Shown in pieces: positions 1 to 9,193 of a DNA stretch of 47,008 bases (positions are counted from its first letter, which is position 1; each line of letters begins with the position of its first letter). The notes beneath the pieces were generated by a model that was not told the origin of the DNA, ran no database searches, and saw only the letters and a program-made list of their open reading frames with translations. The DNA is from an uncultured Pseudomonadales bacterium (GTDB lineage: Bacteria > Pseudomonadota > Gammaproteobacteria > Pseudomonadales > Azotimanducaceae): NCBI GenBank assembly GCA_905182155.1, contig CAJJAX010000039.1:1-47008 (forward strand). The letters are read 5' to 3'. Made by a program: the position numbers and the translations under genes.

Positions 1-2603
1 ATCACCTGGAGCTGGGCTTTTGAGCGCGCTAACGACTCATATTGTCCGGACCAACTGATGGCGTATCCAGCCGGCAACACCAAGTTCTCATTGACCAAGG
101 CTTGCGCGCCCGCAACATACGCACCCAGATCGACGCCGTCCGTTTCAACATAAGTCCAGCCGCTGATCCGCGCGTTTTCGCTTTTAATTCCCGCTGGGCC
201 ATCCGTTATTCGAATGCTCGCCACATCCGACAACACAATATGATTGCCGTTTTCTAAGACCAAAGGCAGCAGTCTCAGGCGCTCTGGGGTATCCCGGTAA
301 CTTTCTGGATAGCGTAGGTTCACCGGATACCGCGCCTGACCCTCCACGGTTTCGGTGATCACCGCACCGCCCACCGCGCTAGAAATCATGCCTTGGATAT
401 CGGCAATATTCAGGCCGTACCGAGCAGCTTTGGTGCGATCAATATCGATCATCAGATACCGCCCACTCAGCACCCGCTCTGCATAAACTGACGTCGTCCC
501 AGCAAGTCCGCCCAAAAGAGACTCTAGATCAGTGCCTAGGGTTTGGATGACCGATAATTGGGGACCCGAGATTTTGATCCCGATGGGCGTCTTAATGCCC
601 GTACTCAACATGTCGATCCGGGTTTTGATCGGCATGACCCAGGCATTGGAGACCCCTGGGAACTGAACCCGCTCATCCAGTTCTGCTTTAAGTTCAGCAA
701 GCGTCAAGCCTTCTCGCCACTGGTCTTTCGGTTTAAGCCGAATAAAGCTTTCGATCATGGTCAGAGGCGCTGGGTCGGTTGCCGTTTCAGCGCGTCCCGC
801 TTTGCCATAGACCGAAACCACTTCTGGCACCGCCCGAATTAATGTGTGCGACTGCTGCAAGAGTTCCCGAGCCTTGCCAATGGAAATACCCGGAAAGGTC
901 GTGGGCATGTACATCAGGTCGCCCTCATCAAGCGGCGGCATAAACTCACTACCAATTCGCTGCAGCGGCACCAAAATGCTGGCGAGCAAAAGCGCAGCCC
1001 CGAGGAGAACGGGGATTGGGAACCTCAGCGCGGTTTTTAATAATGGCGTATACACTGCGGCAACCCCGCGATTGATCGGATTATCCCGCTCCCGCCGAAT
1101 CCGGCCTCGAACGAAATAACCCATGAGCACAGGAACCAAAGTGATGGTCAAGGCGGCCGCGGCCGCCATCGCATACGTTTTGGTGTAAGCCAGCGGGCCA
1201 AATAACTTGCCTTCCTCGGCACCTAAGGTAAACACCGGCACAAAGCTTACTGTAATGATTAAAAGACTGAAAAAGAGTGCTGGGCCCACTTCGCTGGCGG
1301 CGGTTGCCACAATGCCCCAACGCTCCTCGTTGGAAGGTACTTTCCCTTCCAAATGCTTGTTCAAATTCTCGATCATCACAATGGCGCCATCGATCATCGC
1401 GCCCACCGCGATGGCAATGCCGCCAAGCGACATAATATTGGCATTAATGCCTTGGGCTTTCATGATCAACATCGCGATCACAATGCCTAAAGGCAAGCTA
1501 ATGATGGCGACCAAAGACGATCGCAGGTGGAACAGAAACACCAAACAAACCAATGCAACGATGACCAACTCTTCAACCAAGATATCGGATAAGTTGGCAA
1601 TCGCGCGATCGATCAAATCGGATCGATCATAAACGGTCACCAACTCAACCCCTTCGGGCAGGCCCAGTTTCAGCACCTCGAGCCTTGCCTTGACGCCCTG
1701 AATGGTTGCCTGCGCATTCTCCCCCGCACGCATCACCACAATGCCACCTACCGCCTCGCCCTCGCCATTAAAATCGGTCACCGCGCGACGGGCGCCGGGC
1801 CCCAGGCGAACGGTTGCCACATCCTTCAGGCGCTGCGGGGTCCCGCGATCATTGACCCCAAGCGAAATATTCTCCAGATCCTCAATACTCGTCACGTAGC
1901 CCGTTGCTCGGACCATATACTCCGCTTCGGCCATCTCAATTACCGATGCCCCCACTTCCTGATTCGAGCGTTTGATCGCTGTTTCTATGTGCGACAGTGG
2001 CATCCCAAAGGCGCGTAATTTTTCAGGCTCAACCACCACCTGATACTGCTTGACCATGCCGCCAACCGTTGCCACTTCCGCGACACCTGGCAATGCTTGC
2101 AATTCATACTTTAAAAACCAATCCTGCAGGTCTCGCAGTTCACTAAGACCCAGTTCCCCGGTGCGATCAATCAGCGCGTACAGATACACCCAACCGACGC
2201 CGGTGGCGTCCGGCCCGAGTTGGGGTTTCGCAGCAACCGGTAAGCTTGCAGCAACTTGGCTGAGCGACTCTAGTACCCGGCTTCTTGCCCAATACAGGTC
2301 GGTTTTCTCATTGAACAAGACATAGACATAGGAGTCGCCGAAGAAGGAATACCCCCGAACGACGGTCGCCCCCGGCACCGACATCAACGCGGTGGTTAAC
2401 GGATAGGTCACCTGGTCCTGAACCACTTCTGGCGCCTGACCCGGATAAGTCGTCTTCACAATCACTTGCACGTCGGACAAATCCGGAATGGCATCAACCG
2501 GTAGGTCCTTGAGCGTGACCAGACCCAATCCCGCAATCAACACGGCACCTAGCAAAACCAAAACTCGGTTGAAAATGGACCACCGAATGATGTTGATAAT
2601 CAT
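1..2603 (-). CDS. cusA: CusA/CzcA-family heavy-metal RND efflux pump, C-terminus cut by window edge
   Basis: This is the inner-membrane proton-driven pump of a tripartite Cu(I)/Ag(I) exporter. The reading frame is open from the ATG at 2603 to the left edge, about 867 of the usual 1040 or so residues. Conserved RND segments are read in order: the N-terminal helix with the DLPVDAIPDLSDVQV stretch, LPLGIVIAMLIM, GGIAIAIGAMIDGAIVMIEN, EFMPPLDEGDLMYMPTTFPG and RIDMLSTGIKTPIGIKISGP. The Met in RIDML (codon at 609-611) matches the position of a copper-binding methionine in E. coli CusA, which favours copper/silver over the Zn/Co/Cd pumps. The start overlaps the end of cusB, so the two are probably translationally coupled. 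The family is certain; metal specificity is inferred from that motif and the cueR neighbour. Confidence 0.93.
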   Translation of the reverse strand, partial: MIINIIRWSIFNRVLVLLGAVLIAGLGLVTLKDLPVDAIPDLSDVQVIVKTTYPGQAPEVVQDQVTYPLTTALMSVPGATVVRGYSFFGDSYVYVLFNEKTDLYWARSRVLESLSQVAASLPVAAKPQLGPDATGVGWVYLYALIDRTGELGLSELRDLQDWFLKYELQALPGVAEVATVGGMVKQYQVVVEPEKLRAFGMPLSHIETAIKRSNQEVGASVIEMAEAEYMVRATGYVTSIEDLENISLGVNDRGTPQRLKDVATVRLGPGARRAVTDFNGEGEAVGGIVVMRAGENAQATIQGVKARLEVLKLGLPEGVELVTVYDRSDLIDRAIANLSDILVEELVIVALVCLVFLFHLRSSLVAIISLPLGIVIAMLIMKAQGINANIMSLGGIAIAVGAMIDGAIVMIENLNKHLEGKVPSNEERWGIVATAASEVGPALFFSLLIITVSFVPVFTLGAEEGKLFGPLAYTKTYAMAAAAALTITLVPVLMGYFVRGRIRRERDNPINRGVAAVYTPLLKTALRFPIPVLLGAALLLASILVPLQRIGSEFMPPLDEGDLMYMPTTFPGISIGKARELLQQSHTLIRAVPEVVSVYGKAGRAETATDPAPLTMIESFIRLKPKDQWREGLTLAELKAELDERVQFPGVSNAWVMPIKTRIDMLSTGIKTPIGIKISGPQLSVIQTLGTDLESLLGGLAGTTSVYAERVLSGRYLMIDIDRTKAARYGLNIADIQGMISSAVGGAVITETVEGQARYPVNLRYPESYRDTPERLRLLPLVLENGNHIVLSDVASIRITDGPAGIKSENARISGWTYVETDGVDLGAYVAGAQALVNENLVLPAGYAISWSGQYESLARSKAQLQV

Positions 2604-4480
2604 GAGGGCAAGCCCACTCGCGCGGATCGACTCGATGGAAGCCTAGCATTTCCGATCTGAGGTAATTCGCGACGTTGAAAATGGAGCCCGCGCGCGTGAC
2701 CGCGGACCTGACCCAAATCCAGCCCACGCTCAAACCCGAGGCGCGTCAATTGATGCCGGCGTTGGTCCACGCCGCCCGCGACACTGGGCTCTGCTGGGAT
2801 CGCATAAACTGCCGCGCCATCACCTGACACTTGGGACTGAGCGTCCACATCGTTGGCCGCCTTGGTCTGCCGACTGGGCGCTGTGACCGACCCACGGCCT
2901 GAGTGATCATGAGATTGCCCTTGTTGGGCCGGTTCGTGATGCGCCCCATTCCCATTCGGGCGCGGCGGCGCTGCCTGCGTGTCACGGCCTCGGCCTTTTG
3001 TCTCGCCATGCCCTGCATGCGGGTCGTGCAGACCGGTTGTTACCTCGGGCATCGCGCGATCAAAGCCCTCGCGTCCAGGTCCAGCGTTCGCTGCGTGATC
3101 CTGCAGAGCAGGGTGCGGTTTTAAAGGCGCATCCGGCTCTGAAGCGTCATGATCCAGATGCCCCGATTTGGACGCACCTGGGGTCATTGGCTGCATCGAA
3201 TGATCTTGATGCGGCAACGGCGGGTCAACTGGATCGCGACGCACGGTTTCCTGGGTTGAGCGCCCCATCCGAGCCAAATCAGCGCCCTTGTTCGATTCTG
3301 AATCGATCAGAAACTGTGCATTGATCACCACTTCATCGCCAATACTTAATCCAGTGAGAATTTCGGCACCCGCATCATCGACTTGACCCACCCTGACCGA
3401 AACTGACTGAAATCGGCCGGCGCCCAAAGCAAGCACAGCTCGGTCCTCACGACCCGTTCGAATCAACGCGTCTTTTGGAATCACCATCCGCATGCCGCGG
3501 CTGCGACTATGAATCAATACTTTGGCAAACATGTTGGGTCTGAGCTTTTGGTCGCGATTGTTTAACACCACGCGAGCGCGAAGCGTTCTAGTTTGAAGAT
3601 CGAGCGTCGGGTAAATATAGCCCACCGTTCCCAACCAAACGTCACCCGGAAAATAATCGAGGGTCATCGTGATGGCATCGCCCGGCTTGACCAAGGCTGC
3701 CTGCTGCGCCGGTATGTCAACCGCAACCCAAACAGACTCAAGCTGAGCGATGCTCATCAAGGTTGTTGCGGGTTCCACAAAAAACCCTTCCCGAATATTA
3801 AGGTTATCAACCACCCCAGACTGACCGGCATAAAACGCAACCGTCTGACTCACCGTCAAAGTCTTTTTAAGACGCTGAACGACCGCATCTGGCACCTGCA
3901 GCGCCCGTAGTCGTGCTTCCGCCGCGGCGATTAAGGGCGGGTTCGCCCGTTTCAGGGCGATCACCAACTCTTCCTGCGCATTCACCAGCTCTGGTGCATA
4001 CAAGGCGTACAGCGGCATATCCGCCTCAACCGGATCGCCGGCAGCGGTGACGTAGAGCTTTTCCACCCAGCCCGAAACCCGCGGGTGGATGTGAGCCAGT
4101 TTTGTCTCGTCGTATTGCACGTAGCCGACGGTCACCAGATCTGTTTGCAGCTGCCGTTGCGTGACGGCGACCGTCTGGACCCCCAACTGGTTGATGACCT
4201 CGGATGAGATTTGAATCACGCCAGCGCCGGATGACGTCTGAACTGCGGCCTTATAAACCGGCACCAGCGCCATCCCCATCGGCGAGCGGCCAGGCTGATC
4301 TCGCCGATAATCGGGATCCATCGGCGCGACCCAATACAAAGGGATCCTCGGTCCAGTTTGCACCGATTTCTGCGAGGCCTTCGGCCCATCCTCAAGCCAC
4401 TGATTCAGCCCGGCACCAAATGCCACGGCGCCCATAACGATCACAACAAGCATGACTCGATAACGCATGATTGGATTCAT
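2600..4480 (-). CDS. cusB: CusB-family periplasmic adaptor of the copper/silver efflux system
   Basis: This is the membrane-fusion adaptor linking the CusA pump to the CusC channel. The 626-aa product has one N-terminal membrane anchor (about residues 6-25). A heavy-metal-binding domain variant follows at about 48-76 (YWVAPMDPDYRRD, SPMGMALVPVY), with methionines where other family members have cysteines. The barrel-sandwich hybrid and beta-barrel region then runs to about residue 390. Residues of about 400-560 form a His/Met/Asp-rich linker likely to bind metal. Many homologues end in a CusF-like metallochaperone domain (WPAMTMDF-type motif). Here the last 70 or so residues do not read as one, and other frames hold only scraps, so an indel near 2620-2830 is possible. 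The start overlaps the cusC stop by 4 bp. Confidence 0.9.
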   Translation of the reverse strand: MNPIMRYRVMLVVIVMGAVAFGAGLNQWLEDGPKASQKSVQTGPRIPLYWVAPMDPDYRRDQPGRSPMGMALVPVYKAAVQTSSGAGVIQISSEVINQLGVQTVAVTQRQLQTDLVTVGYVQYDETKLAHIHPRVSGWVEKLYVTAAGDPVEADMPLYALYAPELVNAQEELVIALKRANPPLIAAAEARLRALQVPDAVVQRLKKTLTVSQTVAFYAGQSGVVDNLNIREGFFVEPATTLMSIAQLESVWVAVDIPAQQAALVKPGDAITMTLDYFPGDVWLGTVGYIYPTLDLQTRTLRARVVLNNRDQKLRPNMFAKVLIHSRSRGMRMVIPKDALIRTGREDRAVLALGAGRFQSVSVRVGQVDDAGAEILTGLSIGDEVVINAQFLIDSESNKGADLARMGRSTQETVRRDPVDPPLPHQDHSMQPMTPGASKSGHLDHDASEPDAPLKPHPALQDHAANAGPGREGFDRAMPEVTTGLHDPHAGHGETKGRGRDTQAAPPRPNGNGAHHEPAQQGQSHDHSGRGSVTAPSRQTKAANDVDAQSQVSGDGAAVYAIPAEPSVAGGVDQRRHQLTRLGFERGLDLGQVRGHARGLHFQRRELPQIGNARLPSSRSARVGLPS

Positions 4481-5982
4481 TTCACTGTCCTCTGCGAGCG
4501 CGCCTCTAAGGACGTCGCACCCACGCTTAATGCCATAACGGGATTCAAAGCAACTAAGTAATAGTTCAAATCCACGATCGATTGATACCGATCAACCTCA
4601 ACATTCAATGCATCAATTTTAATTTTGAGGCCGCTGATACTGGCCTGCAAGACATCTGAAAAAGAACCCGATTCCGTCGTGTAGGCCGCAAGGCTCGCCG
4701 CGGCTTCTTCCGAGACTTGCTTCAGTAATTGGCTCGCAAAGTGCTGTTCGCGGACGAACAAATGCCCGTAATTCAGTTCCGCAAGGTCATAGCCTGATTT
4801 GATTTGGCGCAAGAGCAGCGCACGATCGGTTTTAACCCCTTCTCGCGCCGCTATGGCGGCCGTCACCTGACTGTTTTGTTGGCGGCGGTTGATCATGGGC
4901 AAATCAAAACTCACGCCAAAAGAGAGGAAATCAGCCCGCTCGACACCCAGCGCGCTATCTTGACGTTGACCATAGCTCGCGTTGAGGCCCCATTGCGCCT
5001 TTGAGCGCGCGGCCGCGAGGCCCGTTTCCGTTTCAGCCGCGTTGATGCCTTCATCAAGGCCTCGAACCATCGGGTGCGCTGCAAAGGCCTGGGCCAAGGT
5101 TTGGGCCTTCGCTGCAGGGTCTTGGATTAATATCGCGGCGGGAACGGGGAACACCTGAGCCAACTCGCCTGCAAAGTGAAGACCGTCACCCGCCAAATCA
5201 CTGCCAAACCAAGCCGACAGCGCCGCGTACTGCTGATCTTGTTGTTGCCGCGCAAGGTTGAATCGATCAATCAGGCGGCTGCGCTGGGTTTGCGCCTGGA
5301 TTACCCCCTGTTGATGAAAACCAAGGGCACCCGTTGTGTACTGGGACAGCGCGTTCTCAATCAACTGATCAAACAAGGAGAGATCATTTTCAATGAGCGA
5401 TGCCATCTGCTCATACCGAAAAACCTCTAGATACAAATGCGAAACTCGGCGAACGATGTCGGCTTTACGCGCCGCACGCGAGTGCATCTGTTTCAGACCT
5501 TGCTGATCAAACTTCTGCCGGGTTAATTCAAGCGTCCGCCCTCTTGGCAGCCTTTGCTGAACGCCGAGTTTGAACTGGGTCATGGGTTCTTGATCAAAGT
5601 GAAAGCTGTTGACGGGCAAGTTACTCATGCCTAGGGTCACGGTGGGCGCCGGCAAGCCAACGGCGCCGCGACTAAAGGCTTCCTCACGCGCTTGCCGAAA
5701 GAAGCTGCCAGCAATCCAGGGGTCCTGCGCTTGCGCGGTTTCAATCAGCGTTTTTAAGGTGACCCTGCTCGCCTCTGCTGCAACAGCGCTGCCCGCGACA
5801 AAAAGCAGCATGAGCGCACCAAGCCAGGGCCGGCATCCCGACGGCATTAAGACCCGGTTCAGGGTCCTGAGAAGGAAAGGCCCCATCGATTGGCGGCTGA
5901 CGTTGTCAGCACGCATCATTAAAAGCACTGCGCGCTGAACCCTAGGGTTGCACGGCTTGATCTGAAGAGACATTTTAATCAC
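4477..5982 (-). CDS. cusC: CusC/TolC-family outer-membrane efflux channel
   Basis: This is the outer-membrane channel of the metal efflux system. The 501-aa product has two repeated coiled-coil halves typical of the OEP family, for example the Gln-rich helices at about 195-255 and 375-440. The first 45 or so residues look too long for a leader. An internal Met (MPSGCRPWLGALMLLF, ending at AVAAEA) gives a good signal peptide, so the true start may be this internal ATG. No lipobox cysteine is seen at the cleavage site. The gene is the third of five in the copper operon and overlaps cusB by 4 bp. The family assignment is firm; the symbol rests on the neighbours. Confidence 0.86.
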   Translation of the reverse strand: MIKMSLQIKPCNPRVQRAVLLMMRADNVSRQSMGPFLLRTLNRVLMPSGCRPWLGALMLLFVAGSAVAAEASRVTLKTLIETAQAQDPWIAGSFFRQAREEAFSRGAVGLPAPTVTLGMSNLPVNSFHFDQEPMTQFKLGVQQRLPRGRTLELTRQKFDQQGLKQMHSRAARKADIVRRVSHLYLEVFRYEQMASLIENDLSLFDQLIENALSQYTTGALGFHQQGVIQAQTQRSRLIDRFNLARQQQDQQYAALSAWFGSDLAGDGLHFAGELAQVFPVPAAILIQDPAAKAQTLAQAFAAHPMVRGLDEGINAAETETGLAAARSKAQWGLNASYGQRQDSALGVERADFLSFGVSFDLPMINRRQQNSQVTAAIAAREGVKTDRALLLRQIKSGYDLAELNYGHLFVREQHFASQLLKQVSEEAAASLAAYTTESGSFSDVLQASISGLKIKIDALNVEVDRYQSIVDLNYYLVALNPVMALSVGATSLEARSQRTVK

Positions 5983-6017
5983 CTGATTAAAGTTTGATTC
6001 GAAGACTCGAGACTTAA

Positions 6018-6407
6018 TCAGGATTTTTTGGGTGGCGGCGGCACAATATCAAAAATAAAATCAAAGGCTTTCGGTTGCCGCAACGTCATCACACTGTGCG
6101 GCGGCAGCGCGCGATTCGACAGGCCAAAGCCCTGGGCAATGGCGCTGCAGTGACAAGAGGCTTGATCGGGGCAACAGGATTCATCCGCGCCACCCACTGG
6201 CATCATCGACCCGGGCATCTGGTGCCCATCATGATGCGGTATGACCGCCGTCTCGCTGTCATGAATCTGAATTTCGCCCGAATCTGAAGCGGTGAACATT
6301 GCGTGGGCATGCCCGCCGATACCGGACAGGCTCAAGCACAGAATCAACAGCGCTGTTAGCGGAGACCGCGAGCGCAGGTTGTCGACTTGATCGATGTTTC
6401 TAATCAT
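6018..6407 (-). CDS. Small secreted Cys/His-rich protein of the copper operon, function unknown
   Basis: The 129-aa product has a hydrophobic signal segment at about residues 17-36, ending AHA, which suggests export to the periplasm. The mature part carries possible metal ligands: HHDGH, a run of Met/His residues, and a CCPDQASCHC cluster at about 77-86. It ends in PPPPKKS. I do not recognise a named family beyond resemblance to short hypothetical proteins found beside cop/cus genes. Its place between the DUF4396 gene and cusC, on the same strand and downstream of the CueR-type promoter, suggests a copper-binding or copper-sensing role. That role is inference only. No strong ribosome binding site was seen at this start. 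Confidence 0.7.
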   Translation of the reverse strand: MIRNIDQVDNLRSRSPLTALLILCLSLSGIGGHAHAMFTASDSGEIQIHDSETAVIPHHDGHQMPGSMMPVGGADESCCPDQASCHCSAIAQGFGLSNRALPPHSVMTLRQPKAFDFIFDIVPPPPKKS

Positions 6408-6493
6408 GGAAACCCGTCTGCCTTATCGGAAGTTAAACCTTTGCAACGTGGCTTTTTCGCCGTCTCTTATCCCTGTTTTTCAAAGAGGCCGCC

Positions 6494-6958
6494 TTAGTGA
6501 CAGGCTTTCCCCAACGCTTTCAACCGCCAGTAGTTATACGGTAGCGGCGTTAAAAACCCAGCCGCCAACATAAAGGGTATCACCGTCAGTGACAATCGCG
6601 CCCCACCCATCATCGCCACATCGACCACATTCATCGCGACTTCCATCGACACCATGGAAATCAGCGACATACCAATCGCCGTTTTAAACGCAATCGCAAG
6701 CGCCATTTGCCGGCTCAGAATTACGGTCTCCAAAGCGATCGAGGTGAGCAGCCCGTTCACAATGGCCAAACTCATAATCGCCCACACCGGCCATGCAATA
6801 CCGCTGAGTTGGAAGAATAAGATCGTACCCATATCCCCGATCGAGCAACCAAGCAGGCACCAAAGCGTGTTGTAAGACGCGGTGCGCCACGTGTGCCGAC
6901 AACGCCAGTTGATGGCAAGCACGCCGGGTGTTTTTTCAGTTGTGGTTGCTGTTTGCAT
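6494..6958 (-). CDS. DUF4396-family membrane protein, first gene of the copper operon
   Basis: The 154-aa integral membrane protein has about four hydrophobic segments (residues about 32-52, 57-80, 85-115 and 122-145). A His/Met pattern such as MVSMEVAMNVVD could contact copper. It resembles DUF4396 proteins, which often sit beside copper genes; their biochemical function is unknown to me. It is the first gene after the MerR-type promoter. The annotated ATG falls about 7 bp past the -10 element, at the expected transcription start, so either the message is leaderless or translation starts further in, for example at the GTG of VLAINW. Confidence 0.75.
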   Translation of the reverse strand: MQTATTTEKTPGVLAINWRCRHTWRTASYNTLWCLLGCSIGDMGTILFFQLSGIAWPVWAIMSLAIVNGLLTSIALETVILSRQMALAIAFKTAIGMSLISMVSMEVAMNVVDVAMMGGARLSLTVIPFMLAAGFLTPLPYNYWRLKALGKACH

Positions 6959-6964
6959 CGTGCG

Positions 6965-6995
6965 ACTATAAAGCCTCCAGTAACAGGAGGGTCAA
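6965..6995 (-). promoter_or_regulatory. CueR/MerR-type promoter-operator with 19-bp spacer
   Basis: Read on the minus strand, a TTGACC -35 element (6990-6995) and a TATAGT -10 element (6965-6970) are separated by 19 bp. The spacer region contains the inverted repeat CCTCC-TGTTACT-GGAGG. A 19-bp spacer with a central dyad is the hallmark of promoters that MerR-family activators untwist, and TTGACC plus this dyad closely resembles CueR sites. The promoter drives the DUF4396-to-cusA operon. The other strand of the same dyad supplies the AGGAGG ribosome binding site of cueR, so bound regulator could also affect its own expression. Confidence 0.88.
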
Positions 6996-7000
6996 CCGCC

Positions 7001-7411
7001 GTGTTCACGATCAATGACGCATCAAAACGGACCAATTTGCCGGTGAAGACCATCCGCTACTACGATGAAGTCGGATTGGTTTCGGCAACGGGTAGAACCC
7101 CCGCCGGCTACCGGCTCTATGATGACCGCAGTTGTCAAAAACTTGGCTTTGTTCAACGGGCCAGGCAGTTCAACTTCTCGATCGAGGAATGTCGCGAGCT
7201 GCTGAGCTTGTATGAAGACCATGGCCGCCCTAGCCGGGAGGTGAAAAAAATCACCCTTTCGAAACTCGAGCTCTTGCAACGACAACTCGATGACTTAACG
7301 ACCCTAACCCTGGAATTGAAAACCCTAGCGAATCAATGCACGGGTGATGATCGCCCGGATTGCCCGATCCTGAATGCCTTTTCAGCCCCGCCGGTTAAGA
7401 CCGCCTCTTAG
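7001..7411 (+). CDS. cueR: CueR-type Cu(I)/Ag(I)-responsive MerR-family regulator
   Basis: This cytoplasmic copper sensor activates the divergent efflux operon. It has 136 aa from the GTG at 7001, preceded by AGGAGG at 6985-6990. I chose this start because family members begin at this point, just before the HTH (FTINDASKRTNLPVKTIRYYDE). The wing contains RTPAGYRLY, followed by a dimerisation helix. The metal loop CTGDDRPDCPI places cysteines at residues 113 and 121, matching CueR Cys112 and Cys120. An upstream in-frame ATG would extend the protein back into the DUF4396 gene and is unlikely. Confidence 0.92.
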   Translation: MFTINDASKRTNLPVKTIRYYDEVGLVSATGRTPAGYRLYDDRSCQKLGFVQRARQFNFSIEECRELLSLYEDHGRPSREVKKITLSKLELLQRQLDDLTTLTLELKTLANQCTGDDRPDCPILNAFSAPPVKTAS

Positions 7412-7418
7412 GTCACCA

Positions 7419-8474
7419 TCAAACCTGAGCAAAAACTTTCGCCCAATCTTCAAGCGCCGCCTCGTGATCGTGAACCAGCTGAATGGTCACTTCCGAATAT
7501 CCGGCGTCTTTGAGTGCGCTTAACGCATCAATCAATTCATGCTCGGTACCACTTAATGTGGTGCTGCGGACCAACTCCGGACTGATGTGGGTCTCTTCGG
7601 GTCGAACAAACATTAAATGCCCTCGATGGTTCGTGAGGTATTTGGCATCCTCGGGCTCATACCGATCATGGGCCGTTAAATAGTCACCAAGCAGATTACT
7701 GAGCGGACCAGTTGGCAAATTATGCCCCCCCATCGCCCCAACTTCGTCTGCGAGGTTATGAAACATGACGGCGGTTAAGGGCCCGCCCTGAGCCATCAGC
7801 CTGGCGTCATCCTCAGCGTCATCGCCGGTTAAGACCGCCCCCAAAAAAAACAGATTCGATTTCAAGTCATCCGGTGCACGCCCCGCATCCTGCCAGGCCT
7901 GCTGCATGCTCGCCAAGGCCTTATCGGCGCCGCTTATGCCAAAATTCAACCAGCCTGCATCCAGTTCTGCGGCGAGTTGCATCGCCTTGGGGCCAAAAGC
8001 TGAGACCCATAAAGGGATCTCGTCTTCAAGATTAATCAGTCCCAAATCCGGATTTAGAAACTTTATTTTCTGAGGCTGCGACTCAAAGTCCCACTCAACC
8101 ATCTCGCCCGCCAATAACGACTGAACTCGCTCGATATAAATCTTCGTCCGGGCGAGCGGTATCGCCCCTAGGCCCATCGTTCGCCTGGCGGTAAAACCCG
8201 TACCCACCCCAAAATCAATTCGCCCGGGCGCTAAGCGGTTGAGGCTGGCAAACGCATTGGCCGTCACAGGCTCGATCCGATTTGATGGCACCAAGACGCC
8301 AGTGCCTAACCGAATCGTCGTCGTCTCATGCGCCGCCAGCGCCATGCAGATAAAAACATCCGGGTTCAGCAGTTGGGTGTCGTAAAACCAAGCGGCATGA
8401 AAACCGAGCGCCTCGGCCCGTTTTGCCCATTTCCAAGAATCGACTTCCGAGGCGAATGCGACTGAATATTTCAT
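7419..8474 (-). CDS. LLM-class (luciferase-like) flavin-dependent oxidoreductase
   Basis: The 351-aa product has the luciferase-like TIM-barrel pattern: YSVAFASEVDSWKWAKRAEALGF at the N-terminus (given here in parts: YSVAFASEVD, AKRAEALGF), TIRLGTGVLVPSNR, APGRIDFGVGTGFTARRTMG and PLWVSAFGPKAMQLAAELDAGWL. Members use FMN or coenzyme F420 to oxidise or reduce varied substrates. The sequence does not show the substrate. A Shine-Dalgarno AGGAGA precedes the ATG. It converges on cueR with a very short gap and seems to be transcribed alone. Confidence 0.85.
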   Translation of the reverse strand: MKYSVAFASEVDSWKWAKRAEALGFHAAWFYDTQLLNPDVFICMALAAHETTTIRLGTGVLVPSNRIEPVTANAFASLNRLAPGRIDFGVGTGFTARRTMGLGAIPLARTKIYIERVQSLLAGEMVEWDFESQPQKIKFLNPDLGLINLEDEIPLWVSAFGPKAMQLAAELDAGWLNFGISGADKALASMQQAWQDAGRAPDDLKSNLFFLGAVLTGDDAEDDARLMAQGGPLTAVMFHNLADEVGAMGGHNLPTGPLSNLLGDYLTAHDRYEPEDAKYLTNHRGHLMFVRPEETHISPELVRSTTLSGTEHELIDALSALKDAGYSEVTIQLVHDHEAALEDWAKVFAQV

Positions 8475-8770
8475 ATTTGGTCTCCTGAGTTAGGCCGCGG
8501 GTGAACGATCAAACAATAGCAGCCCGCTTTTATGGGTGGATTCTAGGGCCGCCTTTTTAATCTCGACCGCAGCACTTAGGCCTGCGCGCCGGCTCGCCCT
8601 TTTGGACCTGAAAAACCCGCTGCTTTTGACATCTGTTAATCTGCCTGATACGAACAACGACCGTACAGCTTAGGCCATGGACGCTAACAACCTTGCCCTA
8701 TTGATCCCAAGAATGGCATGATCCGACGGACAAGGTAAACGTCTAAGTTCAACGATTAAAAGGAAACACA

Positions 8771-9145
8771 ATGTTCAGTCACATTATGGTTGGTGCCGAC
8801 AATATGGCCGCATCAAAGAAGTTTTACGACGCTGTTTTGGGCACACTGGGTCATCCTGAAGGGAACATCGATGACAAAGGCCGTTGTTTTTATTTCACGC
8901 CGACGGGTATTTTCTCGCTGTCCACGCCCATTAATGGTGACCCGGCCTGCGGCGCGAACGGCGGCACTGTTGGGTTTGCAGCAGCCAGTCCAGCAGAGGC
9001 TGATGCCTGGCATCAAGCAGGACTCGATAACGGCGGCACGACCTTGGAGGACCCACCTGGCGAGCGACCCGACGCCGGTCTTTACTTGGCGTACTTACGG
9101 GACCCATCCGGCAACAAGATTTGCGCCCTGCACCAGCTGGGTTAG
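8771..9145 (+). CDS. VOC-superfamily (glyoxalase/dioxygenase-like) protein
   Basis: The 124-aa single-domain protein has the vicinal-oxygen-chelate pattern. It opens with a His strand (MFSHIMVGADNMAASKKFYDAV) split here as MFSHIMVGAD and ASKKFYDAVLG. It ends in a strand with YLAYLRDPSGNKICALH, the typical DPDGN-like end of such folds. Possible metal ligands are His4 and the late acidic and His residues. The substrate is unknown; such small VOC proteins are often metal-binding lyases or thiol transferases. AAAGGAAA upstream of the ATG is a good ribosome binding site. It stands alone, divergent from the LLM oxidoreductase. Confidence 0.85.
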   Translation: MFSHIMVGADNMAASKKFYDAVLGTLGHPEGNIDDKGRCFYFTPTGIFSLSTPINGDPACGANGGTVGFAAASPAEADAWHQAGLDNGGTTLEDPPGERPDAGLYLAYLRDPSGNKICALHQLG

Positions 9146-9193
9146 CCTCCAGGCACCATGCGCGTGAACTAGGATTCAGCCTTTGGCGTTAAT

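Noticed and set aside
1..2600. Several rightward reading frames opposite cusA
   Set aside because: They are shadows of the conserved cusA frame on the other strand and show no protein family pattern.
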